From positions 124,001-188,000 of the forward strand of contig NW_025316715.1 of the NCBI RefSeq assembly GCF_910594005.1: a DNA stretch of 64,000 nucleotides. Reading direction: 5' to 3'. Origin of the DNA: Cervus elaphus (Eukaryota; Chordata; Mammalia; Artiodactyla; Cervidae). The stretch's first letter is position 1; every line of letters begins with the position of its first letter. Below the pieces are notes generated by a model. That model was not told the DNA's origin and made no database searches. It was given only the letters and a program-made list of their open reading frames with translations. The position numbers and the translations under genes were made by a program. Of this stretch, positions 11,637 to 25,140 are shown piece after piece.

Positions 11637-14600
11637 GCCATTTTTTACACCTTTTCATGCTCCTCGTCTTTTTTTTTTTTCCTCCTGGCATTTTTCACAC
11701 CTTTTCATGGTCCTCGCATTTTTCACACCTTTTCACGCTCCTCGCATTTTTCACACCTTTTCATCCTACTCGCATTTTTCACACCTTTTCATGCTCCTCG
11801 CATTTTTCACACCTTTTCATGCTGCTCACACTTATCACACCTTTTCATGCTCCTCGCATTTTTCACACCTTTTCATGCTCCTGGTATTTGTCACACCTTT
11901 TTATGCTCCTTCCATTTTTTACACCTTTTCATGCTCCTGTCATTTTTCACACCTTTTCATGCTCCTGGCATTTTTCACAACTTTTCATGCTCCTGGCAGT
12001 TTTCACACCTTTTCATGCTCCTGGCAGTTTCACACCTTTTCATCCTCCTGGCATTTTTCACACCTTTTCATGCTCCTGGCATTTTTCACACATTTTCATG
12101 CTCTTGGCATTTTTCACACCTTTTCATGCTCCTGCCATTTTTCACACGTTTTCGTGCTCCTCGTCTTTTTTTTTTTCCTCCTGGTATTTTTCACACGTTT
12201 TCATGCTCCTGGCATTTTTCACACCTTTTCATGCTCCTCGCATTTTTCACACCTTTTCATCCTACTCACATTTTTCAAACGTTTTCATGGTCCTCGCATT
12301 TTTCACACCTTTTCATGCTCTTCTCATTTTTTAACACCTTTTCTTGCTCCTCGCATTTTTCACACCTTTTCATGTTCCTGCCATTTTTCACACCTTTTCA
12401 TGCTCCTCGTCTTTTTTTTTCTCCTCCTGCCATTTTTCACACCTTTTCATGCTCTTTGAATTTTTGACAGCTTTTTATTTTCCTCAAAATTTTCACATGT
12501 TTTCATGCTCCTCATATTTTTCACCACTTTTCATGCCCCTGCATTTTTCACACCTTTTCATGCTCCTCGCATTTTTCCCACCTTTTCATGCTCCTCGCAT
12601 TTTTCACACCTTTTCATGCTCCTCGCATTTTTCACAATTTTTCATGCTCCTCGACTTTTTTTTTTTTGCTCCTTGCATTTTTCACACCTTTTCATGTTGC
12701 TGGCATTTTTCACACCTTTTTATGCTCCCCACATTTTTCACACCTTTTCATGTTGCTGGCATTTTTCACACCTTTTCACGCTCCTCGCATTTTTCACACC
12801 TTTTCATCCTACTCGCATTTTTCACACCTTTTCATGCTCCTGGTATTTGTCACACCTTTTTATGCTCCTTCCATTTTTTACACCTTTTCATGCTCCTGTC
12901 ATTTTTCACACCTTTTCATGCTCCTGGCATTTTTCACAAATTTTCATGCTTTTTGCATTTTTCACACCTTTTCATGCCCCTGCATTTTTCACACTTTTTC
13001 ATGCTCCTCGTGTTTTTTTTTTGCTCCTCGCATTTTTCACACCTTTTCATGCTCCTCGCATTTTTCACACCTTTTCATGCTCCTGGGAGTATTCACACCT
13101 TTTCATCCTCCTGGCATTTTTCACACCTTTTCATTCTCCTGGAATTTTTCACACCTTTTCATGCTCCTGGCATTTTTCACACCTTTTCATGCTCCTGCCA
13201 TTTTTTACACCTTTTCATGCTCCTCGTCTTTTTTTTTTTCCTCCTGGCATTTTTCACACCTTTTCATGCTCCTCGCATTTTTCACAATTTTTCATGCTCC
13301 TCACATTTTTCACAATTTTTCATGCTCCTCGACTTTTTTTTTTTTGCTCCTTGCATTTTTCACACCTTTTCATGTTGCTGGCATTTTTCACACCTTTTTA
13401 TGTGCCCACATTTTTCACACCTTTTCATGCTCCTCGCATTTTTCACACCTTTTCATGCTCCTCGCATTTTTCACACCTTTTCACGCTCCTCGCATTTTTC
13501 ACACCTTTTCATCCTACTCGCATTTTTCACACCTTTTCATGCTCCTCGCATTTTTCACACCTTTTCATGCTCTTCTCATTTTTTAACACCTTTTCTTGCT
13601 CCTCGCATTTTTCACACCTTTTTATGCTCCTGCCATTTTTTCACACCTTTTCATGTGCCTCGTCTTTTTTTTTTTCCTCCTGGCATTTTTCACACCTTTT
13701 CATGCTCCTCGCATTTTTCACACCTTTTCACGCTCCTCGCATTTTTCACACTTTTTCATGCTCCTCGTCTTTTTTTTTTTGCTCCTCACATTTTTCACAC
13801 CTTTTCATGCTCCTCGCATTTTTCACACCTTTTCATGCTCCTCCCATTTTTCACACCTTTTCATGCTCCTGGCAGAATTCACACCTTTTCATCCTCCTGG
13901 CATTTTTCACACCTTTTCATGCTCCTCGCATTTTTCACACCTTTTCATGCTGCTCACACTTATCACACCTTTTCATGCTCCTCGCATTTTTCACACCTTT
14001 TCATGCTCCTGGTATTTGTCACACCTTTTTATGCTCCTTCCATTTTTTACACCTTTTCATACTCCTGTCATTTTTCACACCTTTTCATGCTCCTGGCATT
14101 TTTCACAACTTTTCATGCTCCTGGCAGTTTTCACACCTTTTCATGCTCTGGCAGTTTCACACCTTTTCATCCTCCTGGCATTTTTCACACCTTTCATGCT
14201 CCTGGCATTTTTCACACATTTTCATGCTCTTGGCATTTTTCACACCTTTTCATGCTCCTGCCATTTTTCACACCTTTTCATGCTCCTCGTCTTTTTTTTT
14301 CCTCCTGGTATTTTTCACACGTTTTCATGCTCCTGGCATTTTTCACACCTGTTTCATGCTCCTCGCATTTTTCACACCTTTTCATCCTACTCACATTTTT
14401 CAAACGTTCTCATGGTCCTCGCATTTTTCACACCTTTTCATGCTCTTCTCATTTTTTAACACCTTTTCTTGCTCCTCGCATTTTTCACACCTTTTCATGT
14501 TCCTGCCATTTTTCACACCTTTTCATGCTCCTCGTCTTTTTTTTTCTCCTCCTGCCATTTTTCACACCTTTTCATGCTCTTTGAATTTTTGACAGCTTTT

Positions 14601-17008
14601 TATTTTCCTCAAAATTTTCACATGTTTTCATGCTCCTCATATTTTTCACCACTTTTCATGCCCCTGCATTTTTCACACCTTTTCATGCTCCTCGCATTTT
14701 TCACACCTTTTCATGCTCCTCGCATTTTTCACAACTTTTCATGCTCCTCGCATTTTTCACAATTTTTCATGCTCCTCGACTTTTTTTTTTTTTGCTCCTT
14801 GCATTTTTCACACCTTTTCATGTTGCTGGCATTTTTCACACCTTTTTATGCTCCCCACATTTTTCCACCTTTTCATGCTCCTCGCATTTTTCACACCTTT
14901 TCACGCTCCTCGCATTTTTCACACCTTTTCATCCTACTCGCATTTTTCACACCTTTTCATGCTCCTGGTATTTGTCACACCTTTTTATGCTCCTTCCATT
15001 TTTTACACCTTTTCATGCTCCTGTAATTTTTCACACCTTTTCATGCTCCTGGGAGTATTCACACCTTTTTATCCTCCTGGCATTTTTCACACCTTTTCAT
15101 GCTCCTCGCATTTTTCACACCTTTTCATGCTCCTGGGAGTATTCACACCTTTTCATCCTCCTGGCATTTTTCACACCTTTTCATGCTCCTGGAATTTTTC
15201 ACAACTTTTCATGCTCCTGGCATTTTTCACACCTTTTCATGCTCCTGCCATTTTTTTACACCTTTTCATGCTCCTCGTCTTTTTTTTTTTTCCTCCTGGC
15301 ATTTTTCACACCTTTTCATGCTCCTCGCATTTTTCACATTTTTCATGCTCCTCACATTTTTCACAATTTTTCATGCTCCTCGACTTTTTTTTTTTTGCTC
15401 CTTGCATTTTTCACACCTTTTCATGTTGCTGGCATTTTTCACACCTTTTTATGCTCCCCACATTTTTCACACCTTTTCATGCTCCTCGCATTTTTCACAC
15501 CTTTTCATGCTCCTCGCATTTTCACACCTTTTCACGCTCCTCGCATTTTTCACACCTTTTCATCCTACTCGCATTTTTCACACCTTTTCATGCTCCTCGC
15601 ATTTTTCACACCTTTTCATGCTCTTCTCATTTTTTAACACCTTTTCTTGCTCCTCGCATTTTTCACACCTTTTTATGCTCCTGCCATTTTTCACACCTTT
15701 TCATGTGCCTCGTCTTTTTTTTTTTCCTCCTGGCATTTTTCACACCTTTTCATGCTCTTCGCATTTTTCACACCTTTTCATGCTCCTCGCATTTTTCACA
15801 CTTTTTCATGCTCCTCGTCTTTTTTTTTTTGCTCCTCACATTTTTCTCACCTTTTCATGCTCCTCGCATTTTTCACACCTTTTCATGCTCCTCGCATTTT
15901 TCACACCTTTTCATGCTCCTGGCAGAATTCACACCTTTTCATCCTCCTGGCATTTTTCACGCCTTTTCATGCTCCTGGCATTTTTCACACCTTTTCATCC
16001 TACTCGCATTTTTCACACCTTTTCATGCTCCTCGCATTTTTCACACCTTTTCATGCTCCTGCCATTTTTCACACCTTTTCATGCTCCTCGACTTTTTTTT
16101 TTTCCTCCTGGCATTTTTCACACCTTTTCATTCTCCTGGCATTTTTCACACCTTTTCATGCGCCTCGCATTTTTCACACCTTTTCATCCTACTCGCATTT
16201 TTCAAACCTTTTCATGGTCCTCGCATTTTTCACACCTTTTCATGCTCTTCTCATTTTTTAACACCTTTTCTTGCTCCTCGCATTTTTCACACCTTTTCAT
16301 GCTCCTGCCATTTTTCACATCTTTTCATGCTCCTCGTCTTTTTTTTTTCCTCCTGCCATTTTTCACACCTTTTCATGCTCCTCGCATTTTTAACACCTTT
16401 TCTTGCTCCTCGCATTTTTCACACTTTTTCATGCTCCTGCCATTTTTCACACCATTTCATGCTCCTTGTCTTTTTTTTTTTCCTCCTGCCATTTTTCACA
16501 CCTTTTCATGCTCCTGGTTTTTTTTTCTCTTTGCTCCTCGCATTTTTCACACCTTTTCATGCTCCTTGCATTTTTCACACCTTTTCATGCTCCTCGCATT
16601 TTTCATACCTTTTCATGCTCCTCGAAATTTCCACACGTTTTCATGCTCCTCGCATTTTTCACACCTTTTCATGCTCCTCGAAATTTCCACACCTTTTCAT
16701 GCTCCTCGCATTTTTCACACCTTTTCATGCTCCTCGCATTTTTCACAATTTTTCATGCTCCTCGACTTTTTTTTTTTTGCTCCTTGCATTTTTCACACCT
16801 TTTCATGTTGCTGGCATTTTTCACACCTTTTTATGCTCCCCACATTTTTCACACCTTTTCATGCTCCTCTCATTTTTCACACCTTTTCACGCTCCTCGCA
16901 TTTTTCACACCTTTTCATCCTACTCGCATTTTTCACACCTTTTCATGCTCCTGGTATTTGTCACACCTTTTTATGCTCCTTCCATTTCTTACACCTTTTC
17001 ATGCTCCT
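11637..17008 (+). repeat. 5372-bp tandem duplication, second copy
   Basis: This is the second copy of the 6265-11636 block. The junction lies just after the shared CATTTCTTAC variant. At 11633-11640 the sequence switches to CTCCTGCCA followed by a T6 monomer, as at 6261. In the second copy the same variant (16983) is followed instead by CTCCTGTCATTTTTC and the AAATTTTCATGC series, which is the order in related blocks. That places the exchange point between 11611 and 11640. Differences from the first copy cluster between about 13630 and 14360: an extra T near 13630, a lost base near 14150, shortened CACACCTTTCATG and an added G near 14350. Confidence 0.9.
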
Positions 17009-19599
17009 GTCATTTTTCACACCTTTTCATGCTCCTGGCATTTTTCACAAATTTTCATGCTTTTTGCATTTTTCACACCTTTTCATGCCCCTGCATTTTT
17101 CACACTTTTTCATGCTCCTGGTGTTTTTTTTTTGCTCCTCGCATTTTTCACACCTTTTCATGCTCCTCGCATTTTTCACACCTTTTCATGCTCCTGGGAG
17201 TATTCACACCTTTTCATCCTCCTGGCATTTTTCACACCTTTTCATGCTCCTGGAATTTTTCACACCTTTTCATGCTCCTGGCATTTTTCACACCTTTTCA
17301 TGCTCCTGCCATTTTTTACACCTTTTCATGCTCCTCGTCTTTTTTTTTTTCCTCCTGGCATTTTTCACACCTTTTCATGCTCCTCGCATTTTTCACAATT
17401 TTTCATGCTCCTCACATTTTTCACAATTTTTCATGCTCCTCGACTTTTTTTTTTTTGCTCCTTGCATTTTTCACACCTTTTCATGTTGCTGGCATTTTTC
17501 ACACCTTTTTATGCTCCCCACATTTTTCACACCTTTTCATGCTCCTCGCATTTTTCACACCTTTTCATGCTTCTTGCATTTTTCACACCTTTTCACGCTC
17601 CTCGCAATTTTCACACCTTTTCATCCTACTCGCATTTTTCACACCTTTTCATGCTCCTCGCATTTTTCACAACTTTTCATGCTCTTCTCATTTTTTAACA
17701 CCTTTTCTTGCTCCTCGCATTTTTCACACCTTTTTATGCTCCTGCCATTTTTCACACCTTTTCATGCGCCTCGTCTTTTTTTTTTTCCTCCTGGCATTTT
17801 TCACACCTTTTCATGCTCTTCGCATTTTTCACACCTTTTCACGCTCCTCGCATTTTTCACACTTTTTCATGCTCCTCGTCTTTTTTTTTTTGCTCCTCAC
17901 ATTTTTCACACCTTTTCATGCTCCTCTCATTTTTCACACCTTTTCATGCTCCTCCCATTTTTCACACCTTTTCATGCTCCTGGCAGAATTCACACCTTTT
18001 CATCCTCCTGGCATTTTTCACGCCTTTTCATGCTCCTGGCATTTTTCACACCTTTTCATCCTACTCGCATTTTTCACACCTTTTCATGCTCCTCGCATTT
18101 TTCACACCTTTTCATGCTCCTCGCATTTTTCACACCTTTTCATGCTCCTGCCATTTTTCACACCTTTTCATGCTCCTCGTCTTTTTTTTTTTCCTCCTGG
18201 CATTTTTCACACCTTTTCATTCTCCTGGCATTTTTCACACCTTTTCATGCGCCTCGCATTTTTCACACCTTTTCATCCTACTCGCATTTTTCAAACCTTT
18301 TCATGGTCCTCGCATTTTTCACACCTTTTCATGCTCCTCGGCTTTTTTTTTTCCTCCTGGCATTTTTCACACCTTTTCATGCTCCTGGCAGTTTTCACAC
18401 CTTTTCATGCTCCTGGCATTTTTCACACCTTTTCATGCTCCTGGCATTTTTCACACCTTTTCATCCTACTCGCATTTTACAAACCTTTTCATGGTCCTCG
18501 CATTTTTCACACCTTTTCTTGCTCCTCGCATTTTTCACACCTTTTCATGCTCCTGGCATTTTTCACACCTTTTCATGCGCCTCGCATTTTTCACACCTTT
18601 TCATCCTACTCGCATTTTTCAAACCTTTTCATGGTCCTCGCATTTTTCACACCTTTTCATGCTCCTCGGCTTTTTTTTTTCCTCCTGGCATTTTTCACAC
18701 CTTTTCATGCTCCTGGCAGTTTTCACACCTTTTCATGCTCCTGGCATTTTTCACACCTTTTCATGCTCCTCGCATTTTTCACACCTTTTCATCCTACTCG
18801 CATTTTTGAAACCTTTTCATGGTCCTCGCATTTTTCACACCTTTTCATGCTCTTCTCATTTTTTAACACCTTTTCTTGCTAGTCGCATTTTTCACACCTT
18901 TTCATGCTCCTGCCATTTTTCACATCTTTTCATGCTCCTCGTCTATTTTTTTTCCTCCTGCCATTTTTCACACCTTTTCATGCTCCTCGCATTTTTAACA
19001 CCTTTTCTTGCTCCTCGCATTTTTCACACTTTTTCATGCTCCTGCCATTTTTCACACCATTTCATGCTCCTTGTCTTTTTTTTTTTTCCTCCTGCCATTT
19101 TTCACACCTTTTCATGCTCCTGGTTTTTTTTTTCTCTTTGCTCCTCGCATTTTTCACACCTTTTCATGCTCCTCGAAATTTCCACACGTTTTCATGCTCC
19201 TTGCATTTTTCACACCTTTTCATGCTCCTCGCATTGTTCACACCTTTTCATGCTCCTAGTCTTTTTTTTTTCTTTGCTCCTCGCATTTTTCACACATTTT
19301 CATGCTCCTCGCATTTTCCACACCTTTTCATGCTCCTCCCATTTTTCACACCTTTTCATGCTCCTTGGCTTTTCTTTTTTCCTCCTGGCATTTTTCACAC
19401 CTTTTCATGCTCCTCGGCTTTTTTCTTTTTTGCTTGTCTCATTTTTCACACCTTTTCATGCTCCTCTCATTTTTCACACCTTTTCATGCTCCTCGCATTT
19501 TTCACACCTTTTCATGCTCCTCCCATTTTTCATAACTTTTCATGCTCCTCGCATTTTTGACACCTTTTCATGCTCCTCGCATTTTTCACACCTTTTCAT
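17009..19599 (+). repeat. Array segment downstream of the 5372-bp duplication
   Basis: The segment begins with the block order expected after CATTTCTTAC, including TGCTTTTTGC at 17059, and carries the last GAATTC variant monomer (17986). From about 18365 it enters sequence repeated at about 21442. A monomer with GCTAGTCGCATTTTT near 18877 is shared with about 21954 and is a private marker of this pair. Towards the end, CTCGGC followed by TTTTTTCTTTTTTGC monomers appear. No non-repeat sequence was seen. Confidence 0.8.
18365..19170 (+). repeat. Block repeated at lag 3077, first copy
   Basis: This block corresponds to 21442-22247. The pairing rests on TACTCGCATTTTAC at 18467 and 21544, the GCTAGTCGC monomer near 18877 and 21954, and the run of T-rich monomers between them. 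Beyond about 19170 the two copies can still be aligned, but only after a shift of about 56 bp (lag about 3133, as at CCTTGGC 19363 and 22496). Two monomers therefore differ between copies. Confidence 0.8.
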
Positions 19600-19739
19600 G
19601 CTCTTAGAATTTTTGACAGCTTTAAATTTTCCTCAAAATTTTCACACGTTTTCATGCTCCTCTTATTTTTCACCACCTTTCATGCCCCTGCATTATTCAC
19701 ACCTTTTCATGCTCCTCGCATTTTTCACACCTTTTCATG

Positions 19740-21464
19740 CTCCTCGCATTTTTCACACCTTTTCATGCTCTTAGAATTTTTGACAGCTTTAAATTTTCCT
19801 CAAAATTTTCACACGTTTTCATGCTCCTTGTATTTTTCACCACCTTTCATGCCCCTGCATTTTTCACACCTTTTCATGCCCGTGCATTTTTCACACCTTT
19901 TCATGCTCCTTGCATTTTTTACACCTTTTCATGCTCCTCGCATTTTTCACAATTTTTCATGCTCCTCGACTTTTTTTTTTTTGCTCCTTGCATTTTTCAC
20001 ACCTTTTCATGTTGCTGGCATTTTTCACACCTTTTTATGCTCCCCACATTTTTCACACCTTTTCATGCTCCTCGCATTTTTCACACCTTTTCACGCTCCT
20101 CGCATTTTTCACACCTTTTCATCCTACTCGCATTTTTCACACCTTTTCATGCTCCTCGCATTTTTCACACCTTTTCATGCTCCTCGCACTTATCACACCT
20201 TTTCATGCTCCTCGCATTTTTCACACCTTTTCATGCTCCTGTCATTTTTCACACCTTTTCATGCTCCTGGCATTTTTCACACCTTTTCATGCTCCTGGCA
20301 GTTTTCACACCTTTTCATGCTCCTGGCAGTTTTCACACCTTTTCATGCTCCTGGCATTTTTCACACATTTTCATCCTCATGGCATTTTTCACACATTTTC
20401 ATGCTCTTGGCATTTTACACACCTTTTCATGCTCCTGCCATTTTTCACACCTTTTCATGCTCTGGCATTTTTCACACCTTTTCAAGCTCCTCGCATTTTT
20501 CACACCTTTTCATCCTACTCGCATTTTTTAAACCTCTTCATGTTCCTCGCATTTTTCACACCTTTTCATGCTCTTCTCATTTTTTAACACCTTTTCTTGC
20601 TCCTCGCATTTTTCACACCTTTTCATGCTCCTGCCATTTTTCACACCTTTTCATGCTCCTCGTCTTTTTTTTTTCCTCCTGTCCTTTTTCACACCTTTTC
20701 ATGCTCCTGGTTTTTTTTTCTTTGCTCCTCGCATTTTTCACACCTTTTCATGCTCCTCGCATTTTTCACACCTTTTCATGCTCCTCGCATTTTTCACACC
20801 TTTTCATGCTCCTCGCATTTTTCACACCTTTTCGTGCTCCTCGCACTTATCACACCTTTTCATGCTCCTCGCATTTTTCACACCTTTTCATGCTCCTGTC
20901 ATTTTTCACACCTTTTCATGCTCCTGGCATTTTTCACACGTTTTCATGCTCCTGGCAGTTTTCACACCTTTTCCTGCTCCTGGCAGTTTTCACACCTTTT
21001 CATGCTCCTGGCATTTTTCACACATTTTCATCCTCATGGCATTTTTCACACATTTTCATGCTCTTGGCATTTTACACACCTTTTCATGCTCCTGCCATTT
21101 TTCACACCTTTTCATGCTCCTCGTCTTTTTTTTTTTTCCTCCTGGCATTTTTCAAACCTTTTCATGCTCTGGCATTTTTCACACCTTTTCAAGCTCCTCG
21201 CATTTTTCACACCTTTTCATCCTACTCGCATTTTTCAAACCTCTTCATGGTCCTCGCATTTTTCACACCTTTTCATGCTCTTCTCATTTTTTAACACCTT
21301 TTCTTGCTCCTCGCATTTTTCACACCTTTTCATGCTCCTGCCATTTTTCACACCTTTTCATGCTCCTCGTCTTTTTTTTTCCTCCTGCCATTTTTCACAC
21401 CTTTTCATGCTCCTGGTTTTTTTTTCTTTGCTCCTCGCATTTTTCACACCTTTTCATGCTCCTG
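19740..21464 (+). repeat. 1.7-kb block repeated at lag 3675, first copy
   Basis: This block corresponds to about 23415-25140. It starts with the CTTAGAAT marker (19767 and 23442) and includes a rare CCCGTGCATT monomer (19879 and 23554) and a CATCCTCATGGC series. The copies differ by scattered substitutions: CTTTAAATTTT against CTTTTAATTTT in the marker, and GCACTTATCAC at about 20185 against GCATTTTTCAC at about 23860. The lag becomes 3676 near the end through a one-base indel. Confidence 0.85.
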
Positions 21465-22247
21465 GCAGTTTTCACACCTTTTCATGCTCCTGGCATTTTT
21501 CACACCTTTTCATGCTCCTGGCATTTTTCACACCTTTTCATCCTACTCGCATTTTACAAACCTTTTCATGGTCCTCGCATTTTTCACACCTTTTCTTGCT
21601 CCTCGCATTTTTCACACCTTTTCATTCTCCTGGCATTTTTCACACCTTTTCATGCGCCTCGCATTTTTCACACCTTTTCATCCTACTCGCATTTTTCAAA
21701 CCTTTTCATGGTCCTCGCATTTTTCACACCTTTTCATGCTCCTCGGCTTTTTTTTTTCCTCCTGGCATTTTTCACACCTTTTCATGCTCCTGGCAGTTTT
21801 CACACCTTTTCATGCTCCTGGCATTTTTCACACCTTTTCATGCTCCTCGCATTTTTCACACCTTTTCATCCTACTCGCATTTTTGAAACCTTTTCATGGT
21901 CCTCGCATTTTTCACACCTTTTCATGCTCTTCTCATTTTTTAACACCTTTTCTTGCTAGTCGCATTTTTCACACCTTTTCATGCTCCTGCCATTTTTCAC
22001 ATCTTTTCATGCTCCTCGTCTATTTTTTTTCCTCCTGCCATTTTTCACACCTTTTCATGCTCCTCGCATTTTTAACACCTTTTCTTGCTCCTCGCATTTT
22101 TCACACTTTTTCATGCTCCTGCCATTTTTCACACCATTTCATGCTCCTTGTCTTTTTTTTTTTCCTCCTGCCATTTTTCACACCTTTTCATGCTCCTGGT
22201 TTTTTTTTTCTCTTTGCTCCTCGCATTTTTCACACCTTTTCATGCTC
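21442..22247 (+). repeat. Block repeated at lag 3077, second copy
   Basis: This is the partner of 18365-19170. Its upstream neighbour is different: it follows a GGTTTTTTTTTCTTTGCTCC monomer, whereas the first copy follows CTCGGC and a T run. The T-run junction is therefore the likely exchange point. Confidence 0.8.
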
Positions 22248-23414
22248 CTTGCATTTTTCACACCTTTTCATGCTCCTTGCATTTTTCATACCTTTTCATG
22301 CTCCTCGAAATTTCCACACGTTTTCATGCTCCTTGCATTTTTCACACCTTTTCATGCTCCTCGCATTGTTCACACCTTTTCATGCTCCTAGTCTTTTTTT
22401 TTTTCTTTGCTCCTCGCATTTTTCACACATTTTCATGCTCCTCGCATTTTCCACACCTTTTCATGCTCCTCGCATTTTTCACACCTTTTCATGCTCCTTG
22501 GCTTTTCTTTTTTCCTCCTGGCATTTTTCACACCTTTTCATGCTCCTCGGCTTTTTTCTTTTTTGCTTGTCTCATTTTTCACACCTTTTCATGCTCCTCT
22601 CATTTTTCACACCTTTTCATGCTCCTCGCATTTTTCACACCTTTTCATGCTCTTAGAATTTTTGACAGCTTTAAATTTTCCTCAAAATTTTCACACGTTT
22701 TCATGCTCCTCTTATTTTTCACCACCTTTCATGCCCCTGCATTTTTCACACCTTTTCATGCTCCTCGCATTTTTCACACCTTTTCATGCTCCTCGCATTT
22801 TTCACACCTTTTCATGCTCCTCGCATTTTTCACAATTTTTCATGCTCCTCGACTTTTTTTTTTTTGCTCCTTGCATTTTTCACACCTTTTCATGTTGCTG
22901 GCATTTTTCACACCTTTTTATGCTCCCCACATTTTTCACACCTTTTCATGCTCCTCGCATTTTTCACACCTTTTCACGCTCCTTGCATTTTTCACACCTT
23001 TTCATCCTACTCGCATTTTTCACACCTTTTCATGCTCCTCGCATTTTTCACACCTTTTCATGCTCCTCGCACTTATCACTCCTTTTCATGCTCCTCGTAT
23101 TTTTCACACCTTTTCCTGTTCCTCGAATTTTTCACACCTTTTCATGCTCCTCGCATTTTTCACACCTTTTCATGCTTCTCTCATTTTTCACACCTTTTCA
23201 TGCTCCTCGGCTTTTCTTTTTTCCTCCTGGCATTTTTCACACCTTTTCATGCTCCTCGGCTTTTTTCTTTTTTGCTAGTCTCATTTTTCACACCTTTTCA
23301 TGCTCCTCTCATTTTTCACACCTTTTCATGCTCTTCGCATATTTCACACCTTTTCATGCTCCTCCCATTTTTCGTACCTTTTCATGCTCCTTGCATTTTT
23401 GACAACTTTTCGTG

Positions 23415-25140
23415 CTCCTCGCATTTTTCACACCTTTTCATGCTCTTAGAATTTTTGACAGCTTTTAATTTTCCTCAAAATTTTCACACGTTTTCATGCT
23501 CCTTGTATTTTTCACCACCTTTCATGCCCCTGCATTTTTCACACCTTTTCATGCCCGTGCATTTTTCACACCTTTTCATGCTCCTTGCATTTTTTACACC
23601 TTTTCATGCTCCTCGCATTTTTCACAATTTTTCATGCTCCTCGACTTTTTTTTTTTTGCTCCTTGCATTTTTCACACCTTTTCATGTTGCTGGCATTTTT
23701 CACACCTTTTTATGCTCCCCACATTTTTCACACCTTTTCATGCTCCTCGCATTTTTCACACCTTTTCACGCTCCTCGCATTTTTCACACCTTTTCATCCT
23801 ACTCGCATTTTTCACACCTTTTCATGCTCCTCGCATTTTTCACACCTTTTCATGCTCCTCGCATTTTTCACACCTTTTCATGCTCCTCGCATTTTTCACA
23901 CCTTTTCATGCTCCTGTCATTTTTCACACCTTTTCATGCTCCTGGCATTTTTCACACCTTTTCATGCTCCTGGCAGTTTTCACACCTTTTCATGCTCCTG
24001 GCAGTTTTCACACCTTTTCATGCTCCTGGCATTTTTCACACATTTTCATCCTCATGGCATTTTTCACACATTTTCATGCTCTTGGCATTTTACACACCTT
24101 TTCATGCTCCTGCCATTTTTCACACCTTTTCATGCTCTGGCATTTTTCACACCTTTTCAAGCTCCTCGCATTTTTCACACCTTTTCATCCTACTCGCATT
24201 TTTTAAACCTCTTCATGTTCCTCGCATTTTTCACACCTTTTCGTGCTCTTCTCATTTTTTAACACCTTTTCTTGCTCCTCGCATTTTTCACACCTTTTCA
24301 TGCTCCTGCCATTTTTCACACCTTTTCATGCTCCTCGTCTTTTTTTTTTCCTCCTGCCATTTTTTCACACCTTTTCATGCTCCTGGTTTTTTTTTCTTTG
24401 CTCCTCGCATTTTTCACACCTTTTCATGCTCCTCGCATTTTTCACACCTTTTCATGCTCCTCGCATTTTTCACACCTTTTCATGCTCCTCGCATTTTTCA
24501 CACCTTTTCGTGCTCCTCGCACTTATCACACCTTTTCATGCTCCTCGCATTTTTCACACCTTTTCATGCTCCTGTCATTTTTCACACCTTTTCATGCTCC
24601 TGGAATTTTTCACACGTTTTCATGCTCCTGGCAGTTTTCACACCTTTTCATGCTCCTGGCAGTTTTCACACCTTTTCATGCTCCTGGCATTTTTCACACA
24701 TTTTCATCCTCATGGCATTTTTCACACATTTTCATGCTCTTGGCATTTTACACACCTTTTCATGCTCCTGCCATTTTTCACACCTTTTCATGCTCCTCGT
24801 CTTTTTTTTTTTTCCTCCTGGCATTTTTCAAACCTTTTCATGCTCTGGCATTTTTCACACCTTTTCAAGCTCCTCGCATTTTTCACACCTTTTCATCCTA
24901 CTCGCATTTTTCAAACCTCTTCATGGTCCTCGCATTTTTCACACCTTTTCATGCTCTTCTCATTTTTTAACACCTTTTCTTGCTCCTCGCATTTTTCACA
25001 CCTTTTCATGCTCCTGCCATTTTTCACACCTTTTCATGCTCCTCGTCTTTTTTTTTCCTCCTGCCATTTTTCACACCTTTTCATGCTCCTGGTTTTTTTT
25101 TCTTTGCTCCTCGCATTTTTCACACCTTTTCATGCTCCTC
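23415..25140 (+). repeat. 1.7-kb block repeated at lag 3675, second copy
   Basis: This is the partner of 19740-21464, and alignment stops near 25140. There this copy continues into CTCGC monomers and a CCAGGTC T-run monomer, while the first copy continues into CTGGCAG monomers. Its last 540 bp are also the start of the 1272-bp tandem pair, so the two duplications overlap and were layered in time. Confidence 0.8.

Noticed and set aside
14713..18882. A forward open frame of about 1390 codons, overlapped by another of about 1240 codons (15099-18809), and many more up to about 1170 codons (47236-50754) as possible giant repetitive proteins.
   Set aside because: All three forward frames are open at once because the 28-bp unit has no stop codon. 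The frames encode the same cycling peptide, start at whatever ATG (CATGCTCC) is first, and end only at rare variant monomers. There is no start context, codon preference or domain, and single-base T-run changes move between frames without any sign of selection.
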